The translations under genes and the position numbers were made by a program. The notes below the pieces were generated by a model. That model saw only the letters and a program-made list of their open reading frames with translations, did not search any database and was not told the DNA's origin. 64,000 nucleotides of DNA from Saprospiraceae bacterium (GTDB lineage: Bacteria; Bacteroidota; Bacteroidia; Chitinophagales; Saprospiraceae), in NCBI GenBank assembly GCA_016714985.1, contig JADKBS010000005.1, positions 124,001-188,000 of the forward strand, written 5' to 3'. Every line of letters starts with the position of its first letter. The stretch's first letter is position 1. Positions 18,306 to 29,287 of the stretch are shown one piece after another.

Positions 18306-18974
18306 TTAGAACTCAAGGTTGAGGTAGAGGGCGGCGGGTAGGCCGATTTTTAGGTTGCTGATGTCCGATTCCTGGGTTTTGTCCTCGCCGACGGGAAAGT
18401 TCTTGAAGAACTCGCCCTTGGTGATTTTACCAGCGGTATAGTAAACGAAACCCTCGGTACCGATGCTAAGGCGGCGGCTGATTTGGTATTTTACGCCAGC
18501 GGCCAAGCCACCTCCGATGTATTGCAGGTCGTTGGTCTCGGTGATGACATCGAAGCCACTGTCCTCCACGGTTTTGTCCTGCGTCCAATCGGCCACGGCG
18601 TCCACGCCGAAGGTGCCCACCCAGCGGTCGGCAAGCTGGAATTGGCGCTCGATGCCGAGGCGGAGGTCGAGGCGCTGCTTGGTCGTGGTGGTGGTATTTG
18701 CGAAGCCCTCCACTTTGTCCACCTGCTTGTCGTGCTGGCCGCCCACGCCAAGGCGGATGGCCAGGTTGCCGAGGCCCAGCTTGCCCACGAGCAGGTAGGG
18801 GTTTTGCACCAGCCCGTTTTCGGCATCGTTGGAGAGGCGGCCAAAAAGGGCGTTGGTCTGTATGCCGACCTCCGCTCGTAGCTTGATGGGCGTTTTCTCC
18901 ACAACTATTTCATCCTGCGCAAAGGCATGGCCAAAGGCAAGAATATAAGCGATTAGGAGGAAGTATTTTTTCAT
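18306..18974 (-). CDS. Outer-membrane beta-barrel protein, partner of peroxidase
   Basis: Start at ATG 18974 gives a 222-residue protein with a signal peptide (MKKYFLLIAYILAFGHAFAQ). The mature part is made of amphipathic strands (LGNLAIRLGVGGQHD, RLDLRLGIERQFQLADRW, GGLAAGVKYQISRRLSIG) and ends in LPAALYLNLEF, with the C-terminal Phe typical of barrels. The extra 21 residues upstream in the open frame precede the signal and were rejected. Probably co-transcribed with the di-heme peroxidase downstream. Function unknown. Confidence 0.75.
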   Translation of the reverse strand: MKKYFLLIAYILAFGHAFAQDEIVVEKTPIKLRAEVGIQTNALFGRLSNDAENGLVQNPYLLVGKLGLGNLAIRLGVGGQHDKQVDKVEGFANTTTTTKQRLDLRLGIERQFQLADRWVGTFGVDAVADWTQDKTVEDSGFDVITETNDLQYIGGGLAAGVKYQISRRLSIGTEGFVYYTAGKITKGEFFKNFPVGEDKTQESDISNLKIGLPAALYLNLEF

Positions 18975-19193
18975 AAATATCAATTGGAAATAAATTGAAA
19001 CCAGGAAAGTATTTAATAAGTAGTTACCTGATTTCAATGACGTAAGTGCTTGGTAGAAATTAGTTGAAATTGAGAAACCGAAGATTCACGCAAGTAAACT
19101 ATAAAACATTATTTTGATTATCAATCATTTGTCCTAATTTCAATTAATTTCCAATTTCTACCTACTCGTTGCTGATGGTTAATTTTCAATGGT

Positions 19194-20483
19194 TTATTCG
19201 ATGTCCAATTCGTCAACGATGGTTTTTGCGAAGCCAAAATTGTCGAAGACTAAACCTACTACCAGCAGTTTGTCGCCATCCCGGTCAATTCGTAAAGGGG
19301 AATAACCGAGCGATGCCCGCTTATCTACATTGAAGGAGGATAACCCTATTTCGACAAATTCCCCAGCGTTCGTTATGCCAAAAACCCGACTGTTGTCAGC
19401 AGCGAAAGCAACATCGTTGAAGAACAAGAATTCAGCGCTGGAAAGCGTGCCTACCATGTCCAAGTCGCTGTTCAGGACATTGCCCGCTATGTCAAAGCAG
19501 AAAAATTGGTAGTCGTCGGATGAGACAATGTTGGGAAGCACACCAAAAAAGCTGGTCTGAATGAAGGTAAAGTTGTTATCGGTAATTTGTCCTTGTGCAT
19601 TTATTTCATGGCGTATGATTTGATTGGAGGCGGTTTGTATCACCGAGAATCCATCCGAAGACAGCACCTTCACACTGCTGTCGCCAAACCCGCTAAAAGA
19701 GCTGTCACCACTGACGAATTGCTTTGTGGAGCGCTTATATACCGAGAAGCTTCTTTGCCAATTGTCAGCGGAGACATAGAGAAACCCATTATTGCCAGAG
19801 GCAATGGAATAGACAAAACTGCCGACGTTTATGCTGGTGATGGCATCGAAATTATCAGGGTTGTATATTTTGATGTCGGAACTGCCATTGTTGGGGGCCA
19901 GGTAAAGCTCATCCCCGCTGCCATGATTTCCCAAGGCCATGCGCAGGTCGAAAGTGTTTGAAAAAAAGAGGGAATCCTCCAGTTTTTCGGTTTCGTAATT
20001 ATAACGGTATAGTTTGTTTCGGTTGCCGTCGAACAGGAAGACCCGATGGTGTTCCGTATCGTACAGTACCCGGTTGGGCTGAATATGCAGCAATTTTATA
20101 TCGCTCTCCACCTCAACGGTTGGGCTAAAGAGGAAGCGGTCGCCCATTTTTACATAGACTTTATAGTAAACGGACTCGGAGAGCGGCACAAATTTGTCCA
20201 CGAAGCTGGATGTTTTGTAGTCATCGAGGTTGGCAATATTTTGGGCCGTTGGCGTTGGGTCGTCGGGGATGGGGCTGGAGGAGCGAACTACGATATACTG
20301 TTGAAAATCAGCGGTTTTGGTCGCTGTCCATTTGAGGATGACATTGCGCCCATCCTGTTCACTTGTCAGTTGGATGGGGTATCCGTTGTCGCCGTTGTCT
20401 ATGGATTCTTTCTTGCATGACTGCAGGCAGCACAGGCATATTGCGAGGCCGAGGACAGGGAAGAGGAGGTAACGGTTGGTCAT
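19194..20483 (-). CDS. Surface lipoprotein with Fn3-like and propeller-like regions
   Basis: The 429-residue product has a lipoprotein signal (MTNRYLLFPVLGLAICLCCLQSC, lipobox LQSC). Residues about 35-125 look like a fibronectin type III domain (DGRNVILKWTATKTADFQQYIVVRSS ... YYKVYVKMGDRFLF, cited in parts). The rest has repeated strands resembling a beta-propeller (HHRVFLFDGNRNKLYRYN; SVYSIASGNNGFLYVS-like; DNSRVFGITNAGEFVEI). No catalytic motif. It is probably a cell-surface binding protein. It is isolated, with about 220 bases of AT-rich DNA before the neighbouring gene, in which I see nothing. Confidence 0.7.
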   Translation of the reverse strand: MTNRYLLFPVLGLAICLCCLQSCKKESIDNGDNGYPIQLTSEQDGRNVILKWTATKTADFQQYIVVRSSSPIPDDPTPTAQNIANLDDYKTSSFVDKFVPLSESVYYKVYVKMGDRFLFSPTVEVESDIKLLHIQPNRVLYDTEHHRVFLFDGNRNKLYRYNYETEKLEDSLFFSNTFDLRMALGNHGSGDELYLAPNNGSSDIKIYNPDNFDAITSINVGSFVYSIASGNNGFLYVSADNWQRSFSVYKRSTKQFVSGDSSFSGFGDSSVKVLSSDGFSVIQTASNQIIRHEINAQGQITDNNFTFIQTSFFGVLPNIVSSDDYQFFCFDIAGNVLNSDLDMVGTLSSAEFLFFNDVAFAADNSRVFGITNAGEFVEIGLSSFNVDKRASLGYSPLRIDRDGDKLLVVGLVFDNFGFAKTIVDELDIE

Positions 20484-20623
20484 GCTGAAAGGGATAGGTT
20501 TTAGTAGCTGCAGTTGTACGGGAAATCAACAACTCAATACTTCACAAATATGGTTGCCAATTCTCACGCAAACAATGGTCAACATGGATTAAGGAGGATT
20601 ATGACGGCTGATTGTCAAATCGC

Positions 20624-20876
20624 AACTACTTGGGAGGGGGTGGGAGGAGAGAAAAAATGAAATTTTTCTCTCCTCCCACTTTTTGATTTTTTGAGGCTGT
20701 ATCATAAGTCGTTACGATGAAATTGTCTCCAACAATTATTAGGCAGCCCGCAGATTCCGCTGATTCACGCAGATTTTCCTTTGGAAAACCCTGTGTTCAC
20801 ATCTGCGAAAATCTGCGCTATCTGCGGGAGAATGACTTATGATACAGCCCCAAAAAAAACCTCCTGCCCAGTAGTT
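20624..20876. mobile_element. MITE-like element, copy 1, interrupted by a second element
   Basis: The ends AACTACTTGG (20624-20633) and CCAGTAGTT (20868-20876) are near-perfect inverted repeats. Inside, GTGGGAGGAGAGAAAAA pairs with TTTTTCTCTCCTCCCAC, a 17-bp stem. The same architecture, uninterrupted, is found at 50536-50662. Here the interior is split by a different palindromic element (20695-20849). There is no transposase, so any mobility would need help in trans. Confidence 0.75.
20695..20849. mobile_element. Second MITE-like element nested inside copy 1
   Basis: A 155-bp element bounded by perfect 16-bp inverted repeats GGCTGTATCATAAGTC (20695-20710) and GACTTATGATACAGCC (20834-20849). 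The interior is itself roughly palindromic, with GCAGATTCCGCTGATTCACGC on one side and ATCTGCGCTATCTGCG on the other. No coding capacity. Confidence 0.75.
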
Positions 20877-21358
20877 TGTCAGATTAATGTCATAGACGGG
20901 GCAGTTGCAGGAAAGGTTGGGGTGCTTGAGGTGTATTTTTTGAAAGAAGATTGCTGCGGTGGTCCGCTCATGGAAGTAGGCCTGTTTCGTGGCGAAGTTG
21001 AAAAAACAATAAAGCCCCCATCGTTTTTCAAGTACTTGTTGATCAATGCTTTGTAAATTTAATCCCCCAAAAACGGGGCAGGCCGCCCATCGTTTGCTCA
21101 AATAAAACATTTGTCGCCATGCCGACATGGCACTATTCTGTTTTTTTATTTTTCAATAATGCAAAACTACATTTGCCAACGACTCCCGGACGCAGGTTCG
21201 GGTCTTTACCTAAAAAACGGACACACAAAGCGAAGCCCTCGAAGCAAGCACAATTTACTTTTACCACACATCCAACACTTAGGCCGTCCGGCCACCCTGT
21301 TTGAATCGTTCCGGTTCGGGAATTCGTCAACGTGCCCTGAATTATTAAAGTCTGGAAA
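20877..21358. other. Gene-free stretch before the pseudo-M43 gene
   Basis: About 480 bases without a convincing gene. A Bacteroidota-type -7 element TACATTTG (TAnnTTTG) is at 21168-21175. Near 21308 begins CCGGTTCGGGAATTCGTC, which recurs at about 31033 directly before the second pseudo-M43 gene and so marks the left boundary of the duplicated unit. Confidence 0.5.
21168..21175 (+). promoter_or_regulatory. Possible promoter -7 element (TACATTTG)
   Basis: TACATTTG matches the Bacteroidota primary-sigma -7 consensus TAnnTTTG and lies 184 bases before the pseudo-M43 start. A clear -33 TTTG is not visible, only a T-rich run about 30 bases upstream. Confidence 0.3.
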
Positions 21359-22705
21359 ATGAAAAGAAGACACTCGCTTCTTGCCCTTCTGCTCGCGCTT
21401 GGACAATACGCCCATGCCCAACAGGAGCCAACCACCGTTTACCGCCAGTACGCCACCCAGCAGTACATGAAAAAGCTGATGGCCGACCACCCGGAGATGG
21501 TGGAGGCCCGCTCGGCCATCGAGCGGCACACCTATGATTTCCAACGCTCGGGGATGCTGGACACCCCCACTATCCAAGTGGTTTTCCACCTCATGGGCGC
21601 TGCTGCCGCCAATATCTCCCTGCTTGACGTCCAGGCCCAATTGGACGCCTTGAACCGGGATTTTTACTTGCCCGAGTTCCTTCCAAAAGAAATAGAGCAC
21701 CCGGCATGGACGGCGGAAAGCTATTATGAGCGAGCGGCAAAACCATCCATCCAATTCTGCTTGGCAATGAATGACCCAGTGGGAACGTCAACCCGTGGTG
21801 TACTTTATATGAATTCGACAGCGGCCAGTTTTCCGATAGGCACCGAAATCACCAAGCCAGATGGCGGCGGTTCCGTGGCCTGGGACCCTGACCGGTACCT
21901 TAATATTTGGGTGGCACCATTGGAAAACGACTTGGCTGGCTACGCCCAAATGCCGGGCGGGCCGAAGGAAAGCGATGGCATCGTGATCAACGCATCCCTA
22001 TTTGCCCGTGCCGACAAGGAATCCTTTCTCGCTGTCAGCCCCGATATAGCTAATTATGCTTCCGGGCGTACCTTGACCCACTTGGTGGGGTCTTACTTGA
22101 ACTTATACGAGCTTTGGAACGACGACCAGCCCTGCACAGATGACTATGTTAATGATACGCCCATCCACAATGCCCCCAACTACGGAGTGCCGGGCTACCG
22201 CCACATTTCTGTTTGCGGAGACAACCCCGTGGAGATGACCATGAACCTGATGGACAACACCGACGACGAGGCTCAGTACATGTTCACCATTGGGCAGGTG
22301 ATGCGTATGTACGCAGTATTGTCCGTATATGGCGGGGCAAGGGCGGGCCTGCGATTGCCAAGCACCGCCTGCAGTTCCAATGGCAACATAGAGGCTGGGG
22401 TTGACGGAAGAAATGCTATTACAGAAAGAGAACCAAAAGCCGGAAAGCTGACGATAAGTGTTTATCCCAACCCGGCCAAGGATGGTTTTACCGTGATGAT
22501 AAATTCTCTCTGCAAGGAGGAAATTCATTTGGAGGCCATGAACGAACTGGGTTCGCCGCAATATGCCCAAGCACTAAGTAATGGGGTAGCCGGCCCGACG
22601 AGCACCGTATATGTAAACACCCAAGACTGGGCCCCAGGGCTGTACGTGGTGCGCGCCCAATGCGGAAAGGAGGCAGCAGTGGCAAAGGTGCTGCTTGAGC
22701 GGTAA
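21359..22705 (+). CDS. Predicted inactive M43 (pappalysin-like) protease with T9SS tail, copy A
   Basis: A 448-residue secreted protein (signal MKRRHSLLALLLALGQYAHAQ). The M43 scaffold is clear: IQVVFHLMG, DVQAQLDALNRDF, IQFCLAMNDP, YLNIWVAPL, AGYAQMPGGP, and the Met-turn-like MTMNLMDNTDDEAQYMF. The zinc motif expected as HExxHxxGxxH reads HLVGSYLNLYE (residues 241-251): the catalytic Glu is Leu242, the second His is Ser245, the Gly is Asn248 and the third ligand is Glu251. Only the first His survives, so catalysis is very unlikely. The tail (ISVYPNPAKDGFTVMI ... GLYVVRAQ) is a T9SS sorting domain. It lies 57 bases upstream of RHS gene 1; copy B at 31085 has the same relation to RHS gene 2. 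Confidence 0.85.
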   Translation: MKRRHSLLALLLALGQYAHAQQEPTTVYRQYATQQYMKKLMADHPEMVEARSAIERHTYDFQRSGMLDTPTIQVVFHLMGAAAANISLLDVQAQLDALNRDFYLPEFLPKEIEHPAWTAESYYERAAKPSIQFCLAMNDPVGTSTRGVLYMNSTAASFPIGTEITKPDGGGSVAWDPDRYLNIWVAPLENDLAGYAQMPGGPKESDGIVINASLFARADKESFLAVSPDIANYASGRTLTHLVGSYLNLYELWNDDQPCTDDYVNDTPIHNAPNYGVPGYRHISVCGDNPVEMTMNLMDNTDDEAQYMFTIGQVMRMYAVLSVYGGARAGLRLPSTACSSNGNIEAGVDGRNAITEREPKAGKLTISVYPNPAKDGFTVMINSLCKEEIHLEAMNELGSPQYAQALSNGVAGPTSTVYVNTQDWAPGLYVVRAQCGKEAAVAKVLLER

Positions 22706-25700
22706 AGCCATGGCTTTTCGTACACGCACCATCTATCTTATCCAACATAAAAAATAAAAACCATGCATCACGCAATTGCTCAAAAATTCACATTGGCTAT
22801 CGTTACAGTTGCTTTCTTTTTCTTTTTGCCTCGCCTCGCGCTGGCGCAGCCTAACAACGGGTATATCCAGGATGTGGTAATGCCGACCCCCAATGCAGCT
22901 GCTCTGGCAAAATTCACGGAGGTGCCCGTTAGCTACTATAGCGGGGTGCCCAGCACGAACATCCCAATATACACCGTAACGGACGGGCCGCTTGCACTGC
23001 CCATTTCATTGGATTACCATTCGTCCGGCGTGAAGGTAGGTGAAATGGCAAGTTGGGTCGGCCAGGGTTGGTCTTTAAGCGCAGGTGGCATGATAAACAG
23101 GACCGTGATTGCCACCGCTGACGAAACGGTTGACAAGGGTTATTTCCACAACGGAAGGAACTTGACCGGAAGCAATGCTGAGCTCAACAATATCATTGAT
23201 TGCCCGCCCAATACGCAGTGCTTGGACACGGAACCTGATATTTTTCATTTCAGCGTACCGGGATATTCTGGCAAATTTTACTTTGACAAGGACAGTATCG
23301 TCCAATTGGTGCCCAAAGAGGATGTCTTGATAAAAAGGCAAGGGACCTTCGATATGTTCACAATGATTGTCCCCGATGGGACAAAGTATTTTTTCGGAAA
23401 GAACCCTTCGACCAATGCCATCGCCATAGAACGGACCCAAACCCCGGCCGAAGGTTCAAATGGCACGCCCTCGACTTGGTACCTGACAAGGGTAGAGTCG
23501 AATGACGGGGTCAATTTTATTGACCTGACCTACACGGACGAAAACTACAGCTATACGGAATTGGCTTCCTGTTCCTATGATCTGGTGCAATGCGTGACCA
23601 ACAACGGCTTTCATTGGTCTGAAGGCGAGTCCTGTTCAACCACGTTACAATTGTCAATGATGTGCCTGCGCACCATCAATATCAAGGGCAAAAAAACTGA
23701 ACCAGATTATTTCGCCGACCGCTACCATCACCTTCATGGCAAACAAGGTGCGGGAAGATTTAAACAGCAACGTCTCGTTCACATCGGATAGGGCCAAGCA
23801 GTTGGACAGCATACAAATCGGTTCCGGGACATTTTGTTCAAGGTTCTTGTTGAGCTACGATTATTTCCAGGACCTGACAACCCCCAACGGTGGAAGGGCT
23901 TGCAGAATCCAAGCGCTTGAAACTTTTGTCGGTCACCGAAAAATCCTGCAATAGGAGCATCGTCAACCCTCCCACTGTGTTTACCTACGAGGGGGCAACA
24001 AACTCAAAGACAATAAACGGGGTCTTGGTCACCAAACAGTTTTTGCCTTGGAGGCTCAGCAAGCAGATAGACAAGTGGGGGTACTATAATGGCCCCAACA
24101 CCAATGACAATATTGCATACGCAATCATCCCACCTACGACACTGATAGAGCCCTTCACGCAATCTGTCATCACTTACGGTACCGCACAACGGGAAACCGT
24201 GGAAGCATCAATGCTCAGGGGTGCCCTAAAACGGGTTGACTATCCAAATGGCGGCAATACGCAGTACATCTTGGAAGCCAACGATTATCCCTCCACTTCC
24301 GAAAGTGCTGCGCCGCTTTCACCGCCGCTTTTGCTCCAAACTGCGGTGCAGCCCTATAAATATTTGGTTTGTGGACAAAAAGTGGTGTCCACCAATTATA
24401 CCTTTATAAACGACCCTATTGGATCGGTGAAGTTCCAATTAAAGCTTACCCAACCCGATACTTTGTGCTCAAACCAAGGCAATCCCATTACCCTTGTCGT
24501 CAAGGCATACAACAACAGCAACCAGCAGATAGGCACATCAGTTGGCTTCAACATACAAAGCGGTTCCAGGACCACTGTACTGATACCCATTTCACAATTG
24601 ATAGGCAGTTCCCCGCCCATCGGTACACCCATCACCTTCCAGCTCACCACGGTGGACGGGTGGGGAGAGTTCAGGGCGTTCAATATCACCAGCACTGCCA
24701 TCACCAAAAAAGTTGGGGGGCTAAGGATAAAGGAAGTCCGGACCCACGATGGCATCGCCGCCACCAATGACATCGTGAGGACCTATTCCTATCGAAAGGC
24801 TGCGGACCCGAACGTCTCAAGTGGGAACCTCTTGGTTGACCCCAAGTTTGGCTATGTCGGTACAGGGCAATCTCAAAATGGCTTCATCAACTATGTAAAT
24901 TTCAGCGCCAACAGCCTTGTCCCTCTAAGGGGGTTTTGATGAGTCTTTTTTGGCATACAGCGAGGTAAGGGAGAACCTCAACGGTAATGGGTACAATACC
25001 TATAAGTTTTCCATAGAAGCCCCTGCGGCCATCAGCAACCCGGATAGCTATCCCTTTGCGAACCCGCCATTTTATAATTTGAACGGCAAGCAAATAGAAA
25101 AAAAATCGTTCAACCAAGCCAACACAGAGGTCTATTTCAACGCAACAGAGCCCGACAATGCGTCCAGCCAGTACACCGAATCGCCAGGGCTCATGTACAA
25201 GACCCATGTCAGGCGGGGGGCGTGCGCCCCAAACCCGCTTTGCCCGCAATGCAATATGGAGGACTTGATATTGGTCCGCAGCTACAAGCACAGGACATCG
25301 GCCTACCGCATCAAGCAAATCGGCGAAACAAAGGACGGCATCTATACCGCCACGCTTTTCACATACGACCCCTTGAACCGGCATTTGTCGCCTATCAGTT
25401 TGTCCTATACCAACAGCGACCAAAAGGCCCAGCGCACGGAGCATAAATATGCCTTCGACCTGGCCGCCGGGGCATTGAGGGATTCCCTGTTGGCCAGGAA
25501 CATGATCGGCTCGCCCCTCGAGACCATTACCAAAGTCGGCGCTGCCCTCACGACCACCGGCGGTTCAAAAACAGAGTACGCATTTTTTGACAGGGCTACC
25601 GGGCTGCCCACTGCTGCAGGGCCCGGCACCGACCCACGTCCCCACAAGTTCCATGAATTCGAAATGACCTACGCCAATGGCAACACCGGCCCCAGCACCT

Positions 25701-27944
25701 TCGGCTGGACCCAAAAAGGCATCATCAAGGAATACCACGGCACCAACAGCTCGAACACATTTGGCAAGGGCAAGCCCAAAAAATTCGTCCAAACCTGCGG
25801 CACGGTGGAGACCTGCTGGAAGCCGGAATACTACGAATGGGAAAAAGGCGGCCTGATAAAGAAAAAGACCTACAACGACACCACCGCCTCGTACCACAAT
25901 TTCGTGACCCAGTACCAGTACATTGCCGATACCCGGCTCGTCTCTAAGGTCACGGGCGTGGACGGCCAGTTCGTGGACCACACCTCCGACCCGCTGATGC
26001 GCCTCAGCACCGTCACCGCACGGGGCGGCAACGCAAAGACCTTCTACCAGTACAGGTACCGCAACGGCACCACCGTGCCCCGCAGCTTCGTCAGGGACAG
26101 CACCGTGTTCACCGACATGACCGCCAGCGGCAGCGCCTTCAAGGAAAAAGTGGTGTTCAATTATTTGGACGGGCTCAGCCGCACGATACAGACCGTGGAC
26201 AAGAAGCACTCGCCCAACAGCAAGGACGTGGTGGCCGTGGCCACCTACGACAACCAGGGCCGGGCATCGAGGGTCTATGAGCCTTTCGAGCAGAACCAGG
26301 CCAACGGCGCTTCCTGGCCACCGTGCCGGGCAGCACCCCCTTCACCCTGAACCAATACTACGCCAGCCCACTGAACAGGGACTCGGCAATAACGCCCCCA
26401 TCCTGGTACCCTACCTTCTTTACCTACGGCAGCAACCTGCAGAACAACGTGGTGCTCGACCACGCAGCGGGCACCTGGTACGGGCAGGGCACCCTCTTCG
26501 TGGCCACGGCCGTGGACCCCAACGGAAACAAGGCCTTTACCTTCAAGGACAAAAGGCAGGCTCATCCTCAGCCGCAGGCGCAACAGCAGCGGCTCGTCAG
26601 AGGCCAACACCTACCACTTACGACGACAAGGACAGGCTCTATACGGTGGTGTACTGGGCGCACTCATCACCAACACAGACCTCCTCTTCAAATATACCTA
26701 TGACCAGGCTAACAACATGCTGACCAAGGACGTGCCCGACGCCGCCCCCATGACGATGAAGTACAACAACCGTGACCTGCCAGCCCTCGCGCAGGACGGC
26801 AACCTGCTGGCGCAGGCAAGTGGCTCGGCACCAAGTACGACCTGTACGGCAGGGTACTTGCCACGGGCTTCACCACAGGGACCAACCCGGCCACCTTCAC
26901 CATCGCCAGCACGGACACCCTCACCCGCACCACCTACGACCTGCCAGTACAGAACATCTATAAGGGCAAGGTCAGGCAGGGTAAGGTCAGGATACTCGAC
27001 GGCAACAACAACTTCATCACCACCAACTTCACCTATGATGCCCACGGGCGGGTCAGCACCAGCAACTCCAACAACCACACGGGCGGCAACGACAACTACA
27101 CCTTCACCTACGACTGGGCCGACAACCCCCTCACCAGCACCCGCAACCATAGGCTGCTGTCCGGCTACGCATTCACCACCATCACGGAATCCACCACCTA
27201 CGACCATGCCGGCCGGGTCAAGGAGAACCGCCACCAACTGAACGGCGGCACCACCGTCACCCTCAGCCAGATCAACTACAACGCCAAGGACGAACTGACC
27301 GAGAAGAACCTCGGCTACACCAGCCCCACCAGCACGCTGCAGAGCCTCGACTATTTTTACAACGACCAGGGCTGGCTGACGGCCATCAACCAGGCCACGC
27401 TCGTGCCGTCGGGCATCATAGGCGGTGCGACCGTGGCACTGACCACCTGCCCCACCGCCGCCCCGGCCCTGCCCACCCCCGGCCTTGGCACCTCGCCCGA
27501 CCAGAACGACCTGTTCTATTTGGAGCCCGACGACACTCTTCCCCCGGCACGACGGCACCACAGCGCCGCAGAAGAACGGCAACATCCCGTTAGCTCAGTG
27601 GCGCCCGCCGGGGCCGGGAGCGCCAGGGCTACCGCTTCACCTACGACTTCCTCGACCGCCTCACCGCCGCCAACTACTCCGACATCAACGATGCTGGCAC
27701 CGTGACCGCCAGCAACCGCTACAACGAGGTGCTCACCTATTCCGACGCCCGTGGCAACATCGGCACCCTGCAGCGCCAGGGCGCCCAACTGAACGGCGCC
27801 TGCTGGGACTATGCCCAGATTGACAACCTGACCTACACCTACACGGCCGGCACGAACAGGCTCGCCAGCATCGCCGATGCCGCCAGCGCCACCTACAAGG
27901 CCAAGGGCTTCAACCCCGGCACTGGCACGGGCAGCTATGCCTAC

Positions 27945-28665
27945 GACGTGAACGGGAACATGACCACCGACCCGCACAAGGGCCTTACCATCACCTACAA
28001 CCACCTGAATCTCCCAAAAACGTTTAACTTTGGCGGTGGAAAGGTCATTGACATACTTTATGACGCTGCGGGCAACAAGCTGAGGAAGACCATCGTCGGC
28101 AGTGCGAGCAACTATACGCAAGAATACATCGGCGGCATCGAGTACCGGGGAACGGTACGGGAGGCCATCTACACTACTGAGGGGCGGTACAACAGCGGCA
28201 CGAGCCGCTATGAGTACACCATCAAAGACCATTTGGGCAATGCGAGGGTTTCCTTCACGGACGTGAACGTCAACGGCTCGGTGGACTTCTCGACCGAGGT
28301 ACTGCAAGAAAACCACTACTACCCCTTTGGGCTGAACTTCGATGGGAACTGGAAGAACGATGCGGCGAGGGACAACAGGTACCAGTACAACGACAAGGAG
28401 CTCAACGACGATTTTGGGCTGGACTGGTACGAGTACGGGGCGAGGGGCCTCGACCGGGCCACCGGGAGGTGGTGGTCCGTTGACCCGATGGCCGAGCCCA
28501 CGGCCAGCCACTCCACCTACCACTATGCGTACAACAACCCGGTGTCGTACATCGACATGTTCGGGATGTGGCCCAAGGCTGCTGCTGCTGCGGAAAAAGA
28601 AATGAAACCTGGGGAGAAATTGATGTGGATACAGACGTATGGGAGCCTGGGGGAGGGGCCACCGC
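27945..28665 (+). repeat. RHS core segment repeated at 39290-39995
   Basis: About 700 bases of the core end of RHS gene 1 are nearly identical to 39290-39995, apart from a few substitutions and indels near 28300/39650. Identity extends through MFGMWPKAAAA and IQTYGSL and stops where the two tips diverge. This is the classic core/tip boundary of RHS loci. Confidence 0.8.
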
Positions 28666-29284
28666 ACCGCTGGAAGAAATATTTTGATAGCAATGGTAAC
28701 GAGACTTACGAGTACGTGGACGATGTCGGTGGTGATTACAAGGATTATGTTGACAACTACGATGAGTGCGGCAATTTCTGCCATACGGATAAGTATGATG
28801 TTTACAAAACTGTTTCAAATGATGTTCGTGACGTTGGCGTTGGACCTGGTGTGAGGGTTGGGTACGGCACTACACCGGCTGAGTTTGAGGCAATCATTTG
28901 GGTATTTGGTGGGAAGGTATTGACTAAGTTGGGTGGGAGGTTGTTGGCAGGAGGCGCCGCTACGGGGGGAGGGAATATCGCATTAGGAGTTAGTGAACAT
29001 TTAGATGATTTCGCTAAGTCTATTGGGGGCAGTACTTGGAAATCTTGGGGGCGAAGGATTTTCAATCTCAATTTTTACAAACCATAAATAATCCTGCAAA
29101 TAAAATTCACTTTAACTTAAATGGTATTAGTAGTCCTTGGGCTGCTGTTTCTGAAGGAGCTAAGGGTTTGAGTGCAAGTAGAGTAACGAGTTGGGAATTG
29201 TACCAATTGTATTCAAATCCAGCAGCACTTCAACGAACTATTTTTTATCAAGGCGGTAAAGTAGTTCCTAACCCTTTTCATTAA
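28660..29284 (+). other. Tip 1 of RHS gene 1: candidate toxin domain
   Basis: About 205 residues after the RHS core. A hydrophobic stretch (FGGKVLTKLGGRLLAGGAATGGG) is followed by a compact C-terminal domain: HLDDFAKSIGG, KDFQSQFLQTINNP, KIHFNLNGISSPW and TIFYQGGKVVPNPF. The frame breaks in the GGGGG run near 29045; one extra G restores it. Base composition is AT-rich compared with the core. I recognise the general pattern of a polymorphic-toxin tip but not a named family. The stop codon lies 7 bases before an IS, and the immunity-like gene is on the IS's far side. Confidence 0.6.
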
Positions 29285-29287
29285 TAA

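Larger units (their letters stand above)
22763..29284 (+). pseudogene. Exported RHS/YD-repeat protein 1 with C-terminal toxin-like tip (many frameshifts)
   Basis: Reading across frames gives one protein of about 2,150 residues. It begins with a signal peptide (MHHAIAQKFTLAIVTVAFFFF ... LALAQ) and the N-terminal segment DVVMPTPNAAALAKF found in Bacteroidota RHS proteins. YD repeats follow (YDVNGNMTTDPHKGL, YDAAGNKLRKTI), then the RHS core end: YIGGIEYRG, IKDHLGNARVSF, NHYYPFGLN and a DPMAEPTASHSTYHYAYNNPV segment. After about 28,650 the sequence becomes AT-richer and unrelated to the other copies: this is the tip. At least ten frameshifts occur. Single-base examples: an extra A in A7 at 23690-23696, a missing C in C5 at 23881-23885, an extra base at 24929-24937, a missing base at 26310, a missing G in G5 near 29046. 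Either a decayed gene or assembly error. Confidence 0.8.

Noticed and set aside
18140..18316. 59-residue N-terminal extension of the peroxidase
   Set aside because: It reads through the GTTTCAGG repeat, and the lipoprotein signal begins at ATG 18139.
21359..22705. Active pappalysin-type protease
   Set aside because: Three of the four key positions of HExxHxxGxxH besides the first His are changed in both copies, so an ordinary M43 activity is not supported.
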